Shown: one piece after another, positions 7,910 to 15,271 of the stretch
Position numbering within the stretch: the first letter of the stretch is position 1
Layout of the letters: every line of letters begins with the position of its first letter
Assembly (NCBI GenBank): GCA_947624465.1
Contig: CANQKJ010000009.1
Span: forward strand, 1-22,840
Direction of reading: 5' to 3'
Length of the DNA stretch: 22,840 bases
DNA from: an uncultured Oscillospiraceae bacterium
Lineage (GTDB): Bacteria > Bacillota > Clostridia > Oscillospirales > Oscillospiraceae
Program-made: the position numbers and the translations under genes
Notes under the pieces: generated by a model
Database searches by the model: none
What the model saw: only the letters and a program-made list of their open reading frames with translations
Told to the model about the DNA's origin: nothing

Positions 7910-7938
7910 TTGCGACTGTTTTTATAGTAAAATAATAT
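7910..7938 (+). promoter_or_regulatory. Promoter of glgA
   Basis: -35 TTGCGA 7910-7915, 17-bp spacer, -10 TAATAT 7933-7938, in an AT-rich stretch unlike its surroundings. A TTTGGAGGTG ribosome site follows at 7961-7970. Confidence 0.6.
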
Positions 7939-7976
7939 ACAGAAACCTTGGTATATTACATTTTGGAGGTGTCACT

Positions 7977-9875
7977 ATGTCAGCAAGCAACACGGAAAAA
8001 AAGACTACGGGCAGGAAAAAGGCGGCCCCGGGCGCGGCCGGAGCGGAGCCCGAGGTCAAGACCGCCAAAAAGGCTGCCGCCGGCAGAGCAAAAGCGGCGC
8101 CTGCCAAACATGCCAACCCGGAACAGGCAGAGGCGGCCCCCGCCAGGAAGGCCAAAGCGGAGCAGACAGAGACGGCCCCCGCCAAGGAGGCCAAAGCGGA
8201 GCAGACAGAGACGGCCCCCGCCAAAAAGGCCAAAGCGGAACAGGCAAAAACGGCCCCCGCCAAAAAGGCCAAACCGGAGAAGTCTGAGGCCGCCCCCGTC
8301 AAAAAGGCCCGGACCCGGAAGCCCAAAGCCGCTTCGGAGGAACTCCCCGCCGCCGTGGAGGAGGCTCCCGCCGCGCCCGCCGCAGAGGAAACTCCCGCCG
8401 CGCCGGAAGCGGAGGTCTATATGACCCCCAGGAGGAGCGTGGCGTTCATCGGCTCGGAGTGCTATCCCTTCGTCAAGACCGGCGGCCTGGGCGACGTGAT
8501 GTACGCCCTTCCCAGGGCGCTGGTCCGGCAGAACTGCGACGTGAAGGTCATCCTCCCCCGCTACAGGTGCATCCCCTGGGAGTACCAGGAGAAGATGGTC
8601 TACCGGGGCGCCTTCGACATGGACCTCTGCGCCGACGGAAAGTCCTTCTACGTGGGCATCATGGAGTATGTGTGGGACGGCGTGGTCTACGACTTCATCG
8701 ACAACGAGGACTTCTTCAGCTGGGGCAGCCCCTACACCAACCTGGTAGACGACATCCCCAAGTTCTGCTTCTTCGCCAAGGCCGCCCTGGCGGCGCTGAA
8801 CTATCTGGACTGGACCCCCGACATCATCCACTGCCACGACTGGCAGGCCGCCCTGGTCCCGGTGTATCTGCGCACCCTGTTCGCGGACACCAAACTGGCC
8901 CGGTCCAAGACCATCCTGACCATCCACAACCTGAAGTTCCAGGGCATTTACAGCATCCCCCACATCAAATACTGGTCCGGGCTGCCCGACTACGTGTTCA
9001 ACAAGGACGCCATGACCACCAACTGGGTGGACGCCAATATGCTCAAGGGCGGCCTGACCTATTCCAACGTCATCACCACGGTGAGCCCCACCTACGCCGG
9101 GGAGATCCAGACCCCGGAGTACGGCGAGACCCTGGACGCCCATCTGCGCTATCACTCCGGCAAGCTACGGGGCATCGTCAACGGCATCGACTGCGATATG
9201 TGGAATCCCTGGACCGACAAGGACCTGTACGTCAACTATGACATCACCAACGTGCTGGACAGGAAGAAGGAGAACAAGCGGGCCCTCCAGGAGGAGCTGG
9301 GCCTGGCCCAGGATGATCACAAGTTCGTCATCGGCCTGATCTCCCGGCTCACCGACCAGAAGGGGCTGGACCTGCTCAACGCCATCATCCCCGAGATCAT
9401 GGACGGGAACACCCAGCTCGTGGTGCTGGGCACCGGGGACCGGGTGTACGAGGACTCCTTCCGGTACTATGAGAGCGCCTATAAGGGGAACCTTTGCTCC
9501 AACATCATGTATGACGAGGGACGGGCCCACCGGATCTACGCCGGCGCGGACGCCCTGCTGGTCCCCTCCCGGTTCGAGCCCTGCGGCCTGACCCAGCTCA
9601 ACGCCATGCGCTACGGCACGATCCCCATCGTCCGGGAGACCGGCGGCCTGAAGGATACGGTGGAGCCCTACAACGAGTTCGCCAACACCGGCAACGGCTT
9701 CACCTTCGACCGGTACGACGCCGGCCTGCTGCTGGACGCCGTCAACCGGGCCAAGACCCTGTACTTCACCAACCGGTGGTGCTGGGACGAGATGGTCCAG
9801 CGGGACATGGACAAGGATGTGTCCTGGGACCGCTCCGCCGAGCAGTACAGGGATCTCTATCTGGAGCTGACCTGA
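7977..9875 (+). CDS. glgA: Glycogen synthase (ADP-glucose type) with lysine/alanine-rich N-terminal tail
   Basis: Extends alpha-1,4-glucan from ADP-glucose. The GT5 catalytic part starts at about residue 149 (MTPRRSVAFIGSECYPF). It has the substrate-binding loop KTGGLGD at 167-173, then CHDWQAAL, VNGIDCDMWNP, the second Rossmann domain GLISRLTDQKGLDLL, and RFEPCGLTQLNAMRYG around 532-547. The core from residue 149 is 484 residues, the normal full length of GlgA. The extra 148 residues are low-complexity and rich in Lys, Ala, Pro and Glu. Residues 40-117 are six 13-residue repeats, followed by an acidic Ala/Pro/Glu linker. The start at ATG 7977 follows TTTGGAGGTG. Methionine 149 also follows a GGAGGT, so a second, untailed product is possible. 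No other glg gene is nearby; the gene stands alone between a divergent gene and a terminator. Confidence 0.95.
   Translation: MSASNTEKKTTGRKKAAPGAAGAEPEVKTAKKAAAGRAKAAPAKHANPEQAEAAPARKAKAEQTETAPAKEAKAEQTETAPAKKAKAEQAKTAPAKKAKPEKSEAAPVKKARTRKPKAASEELPAAVEEAPAAPAAEETPAAPEAEVYMTPRRSVAFIGSECYPFVKTGGLGDVMYALPRALVRQNCDVKVILPRYRCIPWEYQEKMVYRGAFDMDLCADGKSFYVGIMEYVWDGVVYDFIDNEDFFSWGSPYTNLVDDIPKFCFFAKAALAALNYLDWTPDIIHCHDWQAALVPVYLRTLFADTKLARSKTILTIHNLKFQGIYSIPHIKYWSGLPDYVFNKDAMTTNWVDANMLKGGLTYSNVITTVSPTYAGEIQTPEYGETLDAHLRYHSGKLRGIVNGIDCDMWNPWTDKDLYVNYDITNVLDRKKENKRALQEELGLAQDDHKFVIGLISRLTDQKGLDLLNAIIPEIMDGNTQLVVLGTGDRVYEDSFRYYESAYKGNLCSNIMYDEGRAHRIYAGADALLVPSRFEPCGLTQLNAMRYGTIPIVRETGGLKDTVEPYNEFANTGNGFTFDRYDAGLLLDAVNRAKTLYFTNRWCWDEMVQRDMDKDVSWDRSAEQYRDLYLELT
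8094..8327 (+). repeat. Six tandem 39-bp repeats inside glgA
   Basis: Units start at 8094, 8133, 8172, 8211, 8250 and 8289, exactly 39 bp apart, each coding for 13 residues of the form (A/T)APAKKAKAEQTE. Units 2 to 4 are nearly identical at DNA level; the outer units have diverged. This pattern suggests expansion by slippage or unequal crossing over, and the copy number may vary between strains. Confidence 0.9.
8411..8423 (+). promoter_or_regulatory. Possible internal ribosome binding site and start within glgA
   Basis: GGAGGT at 8411-8416 stands 5 bases before an in-frame ATG at 8421, at the exact boundary between the low-complexity tail and the conserved GT5 core. Initiation here would give a standard 484-residue GlgA. 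Confidence 0.4.
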
Positions 9876-9893
9876 CATCAGAAACAGCAAAAG

Positions 9894-9926
9894 CAGGACC
9901 ACCGGTCAAACCGGTGGTCCTGTTTT
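9894..9926. terminator. Bidirectional terminator after glgA
   Basis: A perfect 13-bp stem (arms 9894-9906 and 9910-9922) with a 3-base loop, followed by TTTTA on the plus strand. On the minus strand the stem is followed by CTTTTG, so it can also end the convergent SDR operon. Confidence 0.85.
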
Positions 9927-9960
9927 ACGCGGCCCGCTTTATTGCGAAAGGTCCCGCCGG

Positions 9961-10983
9961 TCACACCGCCGCCTTGGAGGCCTCCAGCGCCGCGATGACC
10001 CTGTCGCAGAAGGCGTCGAACTCCGGGTCCGGCCTCTGGCATTCCGGGTGGGAGAGGATATAGTCTACGGCGATCCGCGCCCCCCGGCGGAAGGGAACGG
10101 CGGTGCGCATCTCCGGCACGGCCCGCTTCAGCTTCGCGTTGTCGAACACCACGGACACCGCCTTGTCCCCCAAAAGGCCGCCGGCGAAGTCGTAGCCGTA
10201 CTTCTTCCCCACGTCCGCCAGGTACTCGCTGGCCACATGGTACGCCCTCAGCTCCACCCCCAGCGCGTTCGCGATGGCGGCGTAGATCTGATCCCAGGTC
10301 AGGGTCTCGTCCCCGGTGATCTGGAATGCCTCGCCGACGGCGTTCCGGTTCCCCATGAGTCCGGTGAAGCCCACGGCGAAATCGGCGTTGAAGGTGAGGG
10401 TCCACAGGGACGAGCCGTCCCCGAGGATGAGGACCGGCCTGCCCTCCAGCATCCGCCGGAGGACCTGCCAGGAGCCGTTGGCCCCGTGGATCCCCACGGG
10501 GACGGACCGCTCGTCATAGGTGTGGCTGGGCCGCACGATGGTCACCGGGAAGCCCGCCTCGCGATACTTCCCCATCAGGAACTCCTCGCAGGCGATCTTG
10601 TTCCGGGAGTACTCCCACCAGGGGTTGGCCAGGGTAGTGCCCTCGGTGACGATATAACCGGCCGCCGGCTTGTGGTAAGCGGAGGCGGAGCTGACATAGA
10701 TATACTGCCGGGTCCTGCCCCGGAACAGCCGCCAGTCCCGCTCCACGTCCTCCACGGTGAAGCCGATAAACTCACACACGGCGTCAAAGGTCATGTCCCC
10801 CAGCTTTTCCAGCACGTCCGCCTCGTCCCGGATGTCGGCGGTGATCTGGCGGACGCCCTCCGGGACGGCTCCGCTCCGGTTCCCCCGGTTCAGGATCCAG
10901 ATCTCCCAGTCCGGCTGGTCCGCCAGCCGCCGGACCACGGCGGCGCTGATGGTGCCCGTGCCTCCGATGAACAGCGCTCTCAT
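9961..10983 (-). CDS. NAD-dependent epimerase/dehydratase (extended SDR) family protein
   Basis: A 340-residue Rossmann-fold enzyme. GGTGTIS at residues 7-13 is the dinucleotide-binding loop (the third Gly of GxxGxxG is replaced by Ser). VSSASAY at 97-103 supplies the active-site Ser, and YSRNK at 125-129 supplies the catalytic Tyr and Lys. The C-terminal half resembles the substrate domain of atypical extended SDRs and NmrA/CSP41-like proteins, and carries a Trp-Asp-Gln stretch often seen there. The substrate is unknown; sugar nucleotide epimerisation or a reductase role are both possible. The ATG follows GGGGAGGAGG. It lies 51 bp downstream of the SIMPL gene with no hairpin between, so the two are probably cotranscribed. 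Confidence 0.85.
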   Translation of the reverse strand: MRALFIGGTGTISAAVVRRLADQPDWEIWILNRGNRSGAVPEGVRQITADIRDEADVLEKLGDMTFDAVCEFIGFTVEDVERDWRLFRGRTRQYIYVSSASAYHKPAAGYIVTEGTTLANPWWEYSRNKIACEEFLMGKYREAGFPVTIVRPSHTYDERSVPVGIHGANGSWQVLRRMLEGRPVLILGDGSSLWTLTFNADFAVGFTGLMGNRNAVGEAFQITGDETLTWDQIYAAIANALGVELRAYHVASEYLADVGKKYGYDFAGGLLGDKAVSVVFDNAKLKRAVPEMRTAVPFRRGARIAVDYILSHPECQRPDPEFDAFCDRVIAALEASKAAV

Positions 10984-11034
10984 GGCGCGCCCTCCTCCCC
11001 TTTGGTGATGCTCACACGAGTCCGCATATTTCCC

Positions 11035-11694
11035 TCACTCAATGGCCCACACAAAGGTGGCCGTGTCGCTGACGTCGATGTCGTCCGGCTGGATGTCCAT
11101 GCTCTTCATTGCCATCATGGGCGCCGCCAGGCAGTCCTCCGCCACGGCGTACCGGGTGTTGGAGACGATATCCAGCTCGCCCCAGTTGTAGTCGATGGCG
11201 GTCAGCTCGCCCAGCCTGACCCCCGCCGCCCCGCAGAGGACCTCGGCCTTCTGTCTGGCGTTGACGGCGGCGGAACGGAGCATCTCCTCATTGATGGCGG
11301 CGGGGTCCTTCACGGTGAAGGAGATGGATAGATCCGGGTTGGACAGGCAGCCGGTCACGGCGGACAGGGTCTCCGCCAGCCGCCCCATGTCGAAGTCAAA
11401 GGCCAGCTTTAGGCTCTGGCGGACCACATATCCGTCGAATTTCCGCTCATAGTCGCCCGCGCGGTTCTTCACGTTGATGTAGCTGGTGCTCACGTTGAAA
11501 TTGGTGGTCTTCAGGTCGTCCTTCCCGAATCCGACGCCGGTCAGCGCCCGGTCCAGGCCCTCAAGGTGAAGGGCCGCGCCGTTCATGGCTTTGCCGTAGT
11601 CCATGTCCCTGGTCTCCAGGGCCATGGACAGGACCACATAGTCCGGCCTGGCGGTGACCCTTCCAATCCCCTTGACGGTGATCGTCTTCGCCAT
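11035..11694 (-). CDS. SIMPL-domain (DUF541) protein
   Basis: A 219-residue protein of the SIMPL/DUF541 family, whose bacterial members are often periplasmic or surface proteins linked to oxidative stress; the biochemical role is unclear. The start reads ITVKGIGRVTARPDYV, the family's usual first strand. Further on come the YINVKNRAG and DGYVVRQSLKL strands, and a C-terminal PMMAMKSMDIQPDDIDVSDTA-like stretch near residues 190-212. No signal peptide or membrane segment is visible, so this copy looks cytoplasmic. ATG 11694 follows AAGGAGG. It is first gene of a two-gene unit with the SDR. Confidence 0.85.
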   Translation of the reverse strand: MAKTITVKGIGRVTARPDYVVLSMALETRDMDYGKAMNGAALHLEGLDRALTGVGFGKDDLKTTNFNVSTSYINVKNRAGDYERKFDGYVVRQSLKLAFDFDMGRLAETLSAVTGCLSNPDLSISFTVKDPAAINEEMLRSAAVNARQKAEVLCGAAGVRLGELTAIDYNWGELDIVSNTRYAVAEDCLAAPMMAMKSMDIQPDDIDVSDTATFVWAIE

Positions 11695-11728
11695 CGCGTT
11701 TTCCTCCTTGTCTGATCGATATACCGCC

Positions 11729-11757
11729 ATTATACCAGACCGGAGCGGATTTGCCAA
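11729..11757 (-). promoter_or_regulatory. Promoter of SIMPL-SDR operon
   Basis: Minus strand -35 TTGGCA (plus 11752-11757), 17-bp spacer, extended -10 TGGTATAAT with TATAAT at plus 11729-11734. This is one of the best promoter matches in the window. Confidence 0.8.
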
Positions 11758-11787
11758 CGCAAAACGGCAAAAAGTCCCCGATAAGGA

Positions 11788-11816
11788 TTGCGCGGCCCAT
11801 CAAAAACAGGTATACT
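11788..11816 (+). promoter_or_regulatory. Promoter of mutT-like gene
   Basis: -35 TTGCGC 11788-11793, 17-bp spacer, -10 TATACT 11811-11816. The predicted start lies about 25 bases before the ATG. Confidence 0.7.
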
Positions 11817-11847
11817 GTGGTCAAATCAGCGAAAGCGGTGACGTGAA

Positions 11848-12228
11848 ATGACCGAAGTGGTGGCCGCCCTCATTTGGGACGGCGGCAGATTCATGATCTG
11901 CCAGCGCCCCGCCCACAAGGCCCGGGGGCTGCTGTGGGAGTTCGCGGGCGGCAAGGTGGAGCCGGGAGAGACCAGGGAGCAGGCCCTCGTCCGGGAATGC
12001 CGGGAGGAGCTGGCGGTGACGGTGGCCCCGGCGGACGTGTTCATGGACGTGGTACACCAGTACCCCGACCTGACGGTCCATCTCACCCTGTTCAACGCCT
12101 CTATCGTGGAGGGCGTCCCGCGAATGCTGGAGCACAACGATATCCGCTGGATCGGGGTGGACGAGATCCCGGACTACCAGTTCTGCCCCGCCGACAAAGA
12201 CATCCTGCGCCGGCTCATGGGCCGGTGA
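11848..12228 (+). CDS. Nudix hydrolase, MutT / (deoxy)nucleoside triphosphate pyrophosphohydrolase type
   Basis: Hydrolyses nucleoside triphosphates or oxidised nucleotides to monophosphates, a sanitising role. The 126 residues are the normal size for MutT-type enzymes. The Nudix box starts at G35 (GGKVEPGETREQ) and has E41, R49, E50, E53 and E54 in place. The late Gly of the consensus is Ala56. LLWEFAGGK just before the box is typical of the MutT subfamily that accepts 8-oxo-dGTP or related nucleotides. The ribosome site (GCGGTGA) is weak. The stop codon lies inside the base of a terminator hairpin shared with corA. Confidence 0.88.
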   Translation: MTEVVAALIWDGGRFMICQRPAHKARGLLWEFAGGKVEPGETREQALVRECREELAVTVAPADVFMDVVHQYPDLTVHLTLFNASIVEGVPRMLEHNDIRWIGVDEIPDYQFCPADKDILRRLMGR

Positions 12229-12279
12229 AACAGATCAGTTCCCGGCCGACTGGATCGGCCGGGAACTGATCTGTCTCAC
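12225..12279. terminator. Bidirectional hairpin between mutT-like gene and corA
   Basis: A perfect 20-bp stem (arms 12230-12249 and 12255-12274) with a 5-base loop, extended by one mismatch and 4 more pairs to 12225-12279. Both stop codons (mutT-like TGA 12226-12228, corA TGA 12276-12278) sit in the base. T-runs are short (minus TTT; plus none), so it may act as a barrier or RNA stabiliser as much as a classical terminator. Confidence 0.75.
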
Positions 12280-13193
12280 CAGAATTTTTTCTTCTTCATG
12301 ATCCACAGGCAGAACAGCACGATCAGCACGCTGACGCCGATGACCACCGGGTAGCCGTACTTCCAGGTCAGCTCCGGCATACCGGTAAAGTTCATGCCGT
12401 ACCACCCGGCCACCAGGGACAGGGGGAGGAAGATGGTGGTGACGATGGTGAGGATCTTCATGATGCGGTTCTGGCGGATGTCGATCTCCGCCTGGAACAA
12501 CTCCCGTACCTGGACGCCGTACTCCCGCAGCGTTTGCGCCTCGTTCTCCAGCCGGCCCACCCGCTTCTCCACCATGCGGAACTGCCGCAGCTCGGTCTCC
12601 CCAAAGAGGCCCAGCTCGTTCTCCTGGAGGGTGCAGACCATGTCCCCCAGCTGGGTATAGTACCGAAGCCACCGAATGGCCTCCTTGCGGACCCCGGACA
12701 TCTCGGAGTCCAGCCCCTCGATGGCCCCGTCCAGGATCTGATCCTCGATGTCGGTGAGCTTTTCCTCCAGCGTCTGGAGGTGGTGCAGATCCTTGGACAG
12801 CAGCAGCTCCAGAAAGGCGTAGAGGAAGCCGCCGGCGCTGCCGCCCGTCTGGGTGTTCTCCCGGATCAGGTGCTGGATCATGGCGTGGGCGGTGCCGGTG
12901 TCGTCGCACAGGACGATACGGCCCTCCGCGATCAGATAGCCGAAGGCGACGGGCACGTCGTCCTTGGCGCTCCGGGGAGTGACGATGGAGCCGCACAGGC
13001 AGCCGTGGCGGGTCTCCACCTTGCAGATGCGGGCGTCCCGGGCCGAAGGCGTGTGCTTCAAAATGTCCTGGGGCACGGGGACGGACGTCCCCTGGGCCAG
13101 CTCCTCCGAGGTCAGCAGGACAAGGGCGGCGTTCCCCTCCGCCGGCTCGCCCTCCGTGGGCGCCAGCGCGGCGCCGATCTCATACCGATACAT
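12276..13193 (-). CDS. corA: CorA-family magnesium/divalent cation channel
   Basis: A 305-residue pentameric Mg2+ channel subunit. The N-terminal cytoplasmic alpha/beta domain covers residues 1 to about 150, and long helices with charged heptads run to about 245. Two C-terminal membrane segments (about 246-266 and 279-299) are joined by a loop containing YGMNFTGMPEL, which holds the defining GMN motif near residue 266. The Lys-rich end (MKKKKFW) fits a cytoplasmic C-terminus. ATG 13193 follows GGGAGGAG; the open frame runs 25 codons upstream, but that would pass the predicted transcription start. Confidence 0.93.
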   Translation of the reverse strand: MYRYEIGAALAPTEGEPAEGNAALVLLTSEELAQGTSVPVPQDILKHTPSARDARICKVETRHGCLCGSIVTPRSAKDDVPVAFGYLIAEGRIVLCDDTGTAHAMIQHLIRENTQTGGSAGGFLYAFLELLLSKDLHHLQTLEEKLTDIEDQILDGAIEGLDSEMSGVRKEAIRWLRYYTQLGDMVCTLQENELGLFGETELRQFRMVEKRVGRLENEAQTLREYGVQVRELFQAEIDIRQNRIMKILTIVTTIFLPLSLVAGWYGMNFTGMPELTWKYGYPVVIGVSVLIVLFCLWIMKKKKFW

Positions 13194-13258
13194 GGCTCTC
13201 CTCCCTTCCGTCCTCAGCGGCCCGGTTTGGGCGCCGAAGGCGATCATTTCCCGGGAAT

Positions 13259-13287
13259 ACGATACCATACCGGGGCTTTGATTGCAA
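13259..13287 (-). promoter_or_regulatory. Promoter of corA
   Basis: Minus strand -35 TTGCAA (plus 13282-13287), 17-bp spacer, -10 TATCGT (plus 13259-13264) preceded by TGG. It lies between the MATE stop and corA, so corA can be expressed separately. No Mg2+-sensing leader (M-box) fits in the about 60-nt leader. Confidence 0.6.
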
Positions 13288-13298
13288 GTCCGTCCCGC

Positions 13299-14717
13299 TC
13301 AGGCGGCGCTGGCCTTTTTCAGCTCCAGGGAGGTCACCTGGCCGGCGGGCTGGGCGCCGGCCTTCGCGTAGGCCCGTTTGCGCACCGCCAGAAAGAAGGC
13401 AAGATGGATCAGCGCCGTGACGGCCCAGCTCACCGGGTAGGAGATATACAGTACCGTGAGGGTGTGGAACGTCTGGAACACCGTGGCCACCCACACCAGC
13501 CGGAGGCCGCAGGCCCCCGCCATGGACACCGCCATGGGGATCACCGAGTAGCCGATGCCCCGCAGCACGCCCACCATGGTGTCCATCATCCCGCAGAGGC
13601 AGTACGTGCCCGAGACGATGGCCAGACGGGCCACCGCCTGGGCGATGACGTCCTCCTCGCCGGGGGCGTAGATGGAGGCCAGCTGGCGGCCAAACACCAC
13701 CGTCAGCCCGCCCAGCACAAGGCCGGTGACGGTGACATACAGCTGGCACAGCAGCAGGGTCCTGTCCACCCGCTTGGTCTCCCCCGCGCCGTAGTTCTGG
13801 CTGGAGAAGGTGAGGCAGGTCTGGTAAAAGGCGTTCATGGCCACATAGACGAACCCCTCGATATTGGCGGAGGCGGCGGAGCCGGCCACGATGGCGGTGT
13901 CGTCAAAGGAGTTGATGGAGGACTGGATGACCACGTTGGAGATGGAGAACACCATCCCCTGGAACCCGGCGGGAAGGCCCACCCGGGCGATGCGGCCCAC
14001 CACCTCCATGTCCAGCCCCAGCTTTTTCAGCTCCAGCCGCAGCAGTCCCTTGTCCCGCACCAGGCAGAGCAGCACCAGGGCGGCGGAGAGGTACTGGGAG
14101 ATGATGGTGGCCAGGGCCACCCCCGCCACGCTCATCTGCCACACGATGACGAAGTACAGATTCAGACCCGCGTTGAGCACGCCGGCGGCGAACAGGATAT
14201 ACAGGGGCCGCCGGGTGTCCCCCTGGGCCCGGAGGATGGCCGCGCCGAAGTTGTAGAGCATATTGGCGGGCATCCCCAGGAAGTAGATGCGCAGATACAG
14301 GGCGGCCAGGTCGATGACGTCCGCCGGCGAGGAGGTCCAGACCAGCATCTGCCGGGACAGCAGGGTCCCCAGCACCGTCAGCACCACGCCGCCGATGAGG
14401 GCCAGGGTGACGGAGGTGTGGACGTCCTTCCGAACGTCCCCGTCCCGGCCCGCCCCCAGATCCCGGGCCGCCACCACGTTGGCGCCCACGGACAGGCCGA
14501 TGAAGATGTTCACCATCAGGTTGATAAGGGAGGATGTGGACCCCACCGCCGCCAGGGCGGCGTCGCCGGCATACCGGCCCACCACCACCACGTCGGCGGC
14601 GTTGAACAGCAGCTGCAGCAGGCTGGACAGCATCAGCGGGATGGCAAACAGCAGCAGCTTCCCGGCCAGGGGGCCGTGGGTCATATCGATCTCATGGGCA
14701 GACCTGCGTCTCTCCAT
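13299..14717 (-). CDS. MATE-family multidrug/Na+ antiporter
   Basis: A 472-residue inner-membrane exporter with 12 hydrophobic segments in two related halves. The first half opens with a short charged N-terminus and PLMLSSLLQLLFNAADVVVVG, typical of the DinF/NorM-like MATE group. The second half has SSINSFDDTAIVAG and FSSQNYGAG. A short C-terminal tail rich in Lys and Ala follows. The nearest ribosome site, AGGAG, is 11 bases from the ATG, a little far. No terminator is visible between this gene and corA, so read-through into corA is possible. The substrate is not readable. Confidence 0.93.
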   Translation of the reverse strand: MERRRSAHEIDMTHGPLAGKLLLFAIPLMLSSLLQLLFNAADVVVVGRYAGDAALAAVGSTSSLINLMVNIFIGLSVGANVVAARDLGAGRDGDVRKDVHTSVTLALIGGVVLTVLGTLLSRQMLVWTSSPADVIDLAALYLRIYFLGMPANMLYNFGAAILRAQGDTRRPLYILFAAGVLNAGLNLYFVIVWQMSVAGVALATIISQYLSAALVLLCLVRDKGLLRLELKKLGLDMEVVGRIARVGLPAGFQGMVFSISNVVIQSSINSFDDTAIVAGSAASANIEGFVYVAMNAFYQTCLTFSSQNYGAGETKRVDRTLLLCQLYVTVTGLVLGGLTVVFGRQLASIYAPGEEDVIAQAVARLAIVSGTYCLCGMMDTMVGVLRGIGYSVIPMAVSMAGACGLRLVWVATVFQTFHTLTVLYISYPVSWAVTALIHLAFFLAVRKRAYAKAGAQPAGQVTSLELKKASAA

Positions 14718-14800
14718 GCTCGTTCAATCTCCTATCCTGCGACACGAACGGTCGGACTTTTTACCGCTCCCGGCGTGTGCGCCCGTAGAACAGCAAGCCA

Positions 14801-14829
14801 GTTATAGCACATCATTCGGAGAAGAACAA
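14801..14829 (-). promoter_or_regulatory. Promoter of MATE gene
   Basis: Minus strand -35 TTGTTC (plus 14824-14829), 17-bp spacer, -10 TATAAC (plus 14801-14806) with an upstream TGC that makes an extended -10. The leader is about 80 nt. Confidence 0.55.
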
Positions 14830-14879
14830 GCGGAAAAACTACCAAAACGCTCGGAAAAGGACGAGGTTTTTCTGACTGG

Positions 14880-15154
14880 CGGCGGCGTAAGAAACGCCGG
14901 AGCAAGCGATATGACGTTTGCCAATCGGGACCCCTGCAAAGCCCCCCTTTGGCTTTGTGGGGAAAGGAGGAGCAGCGGAGCAAGCGCGCTTTGACGTTTG
15001 AAAAAACGTCGGAGCAAGCGATACAAAGCTTGCTCAAAGGGGGATCCCCACAAAATGCGAAGCATTTTGTGGGGGAAGCGAGGAGCAGCAGAATGAGCGA
15101 GCGATGTGCTTTTGAAAAAAGCTCGTCGCAAGCGATATGACGCTTGCGACGAGC
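14880..15154 (-). repeat. Degenerate tandem repeat array (units about 109-115 bp) with three recurring hairpins
   Basis: On the minus strand, downstream of tRNA-Pro, two full units and one partial unit follow each other. Each opens with a variant of TCATATCGCTTGC. Hairpin 1 lies at 15121-15154, 15012-15035 and 14902-14921. Hairpin 2 lies at 15108-15122, 14993-15010 and 14884-14898. Hairpin 3 lies at 15046-15074 and 14931-14962. Stem sequences differ between units but keep pairing. A purine-rich link (GAGGAGCAGC on the plus strand) lies between hairpins 3 and 2. I see no protein-coding potential. With the rest of 14718-15154 this accounts for the long gene-free stretch. Confidence 0.8.
15115..15154 (-). 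terminator. Terminator of tRNA-Pro, overlapping first repeat unit
   Basis: A perfect 14-bp stem (arms 15121-15134 and 15141-15154) directly after the tRNA CCA end, followed on the minus strand by six T (plus 15115-15120). It doubles as hairpin 1 of the first repeat unit. Confidence 0.88.
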
Positions 15155-15230
15155 TGGTCCGAGTGGGGCGACTCGAACGCCCGGCCTGGTGGTCCCAAAC
15201 CACCCGCGCTACCAGCTGCGCTACACCCGG
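15155..15230 (-). tRNA. tRNA-Pro (anticodon TGG)
   Basis: A 76-nt cloverleaf including an encoded CCA. Acceptor stem CCGGGTG / CACTCGG, discriminator A, U8-A9, D arm GCGC-AGCTGGTA-GCGC, anticodon stem GGTGG / CCACC around loop TTTGGGA (anticodon TGG, proline), T arm GGGCG-TTCGAGT-CGCCC. All stems pair, with one G-U pair in the acceptor. It is a single tRNA unit with its own promoter and terminator. Confidence 0.97.
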
Positions 15231-15240
15231 ATACCGTTCT

Positions 15241-15269
15241 ATTATACCCACCCGGCGGCGAAATTGCAA
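15241..15269 (-). promoter_or_regulatory. Promoter of tRNA-Pro
   Basis: Minus strand -35 TTGCAA (plus 15264-15269), 17-bp spacer, perfect TATAAT (plus 15241-15246), 10 bases before the mature 5' end. Confidence 0.8.
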
Positions 15270-15271
15270 CC

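Noticed and set aside
7728..7976. SAM riboswitch or T-box upstream of the homocysteine methyltransferase gene
   Set aside because: The leader is only about 58 nt and lacks conserved aptamer or T-box elements; only a 10-bp palindrome is present.
8094..8327. CRISPR-like direct repeats
   Set aside because: Repeats are contiguous with no spacers, in frame, and code for a regular 13-residue unit of GlgA.
12534..14807. Plus-strand open frame, 757 codons
   Set aside because: Antisense to corA and the MATE gene, with His/Gln-rich composition typical of shadow frames.
15155..15230. tRNA-Pro as an integration site of a mobile element
   Set aside because: Neither an integrase gene nor a duplicated tRNA 3' end is visible nearby; the adjacent repeats do not copy the tRNA sequence.
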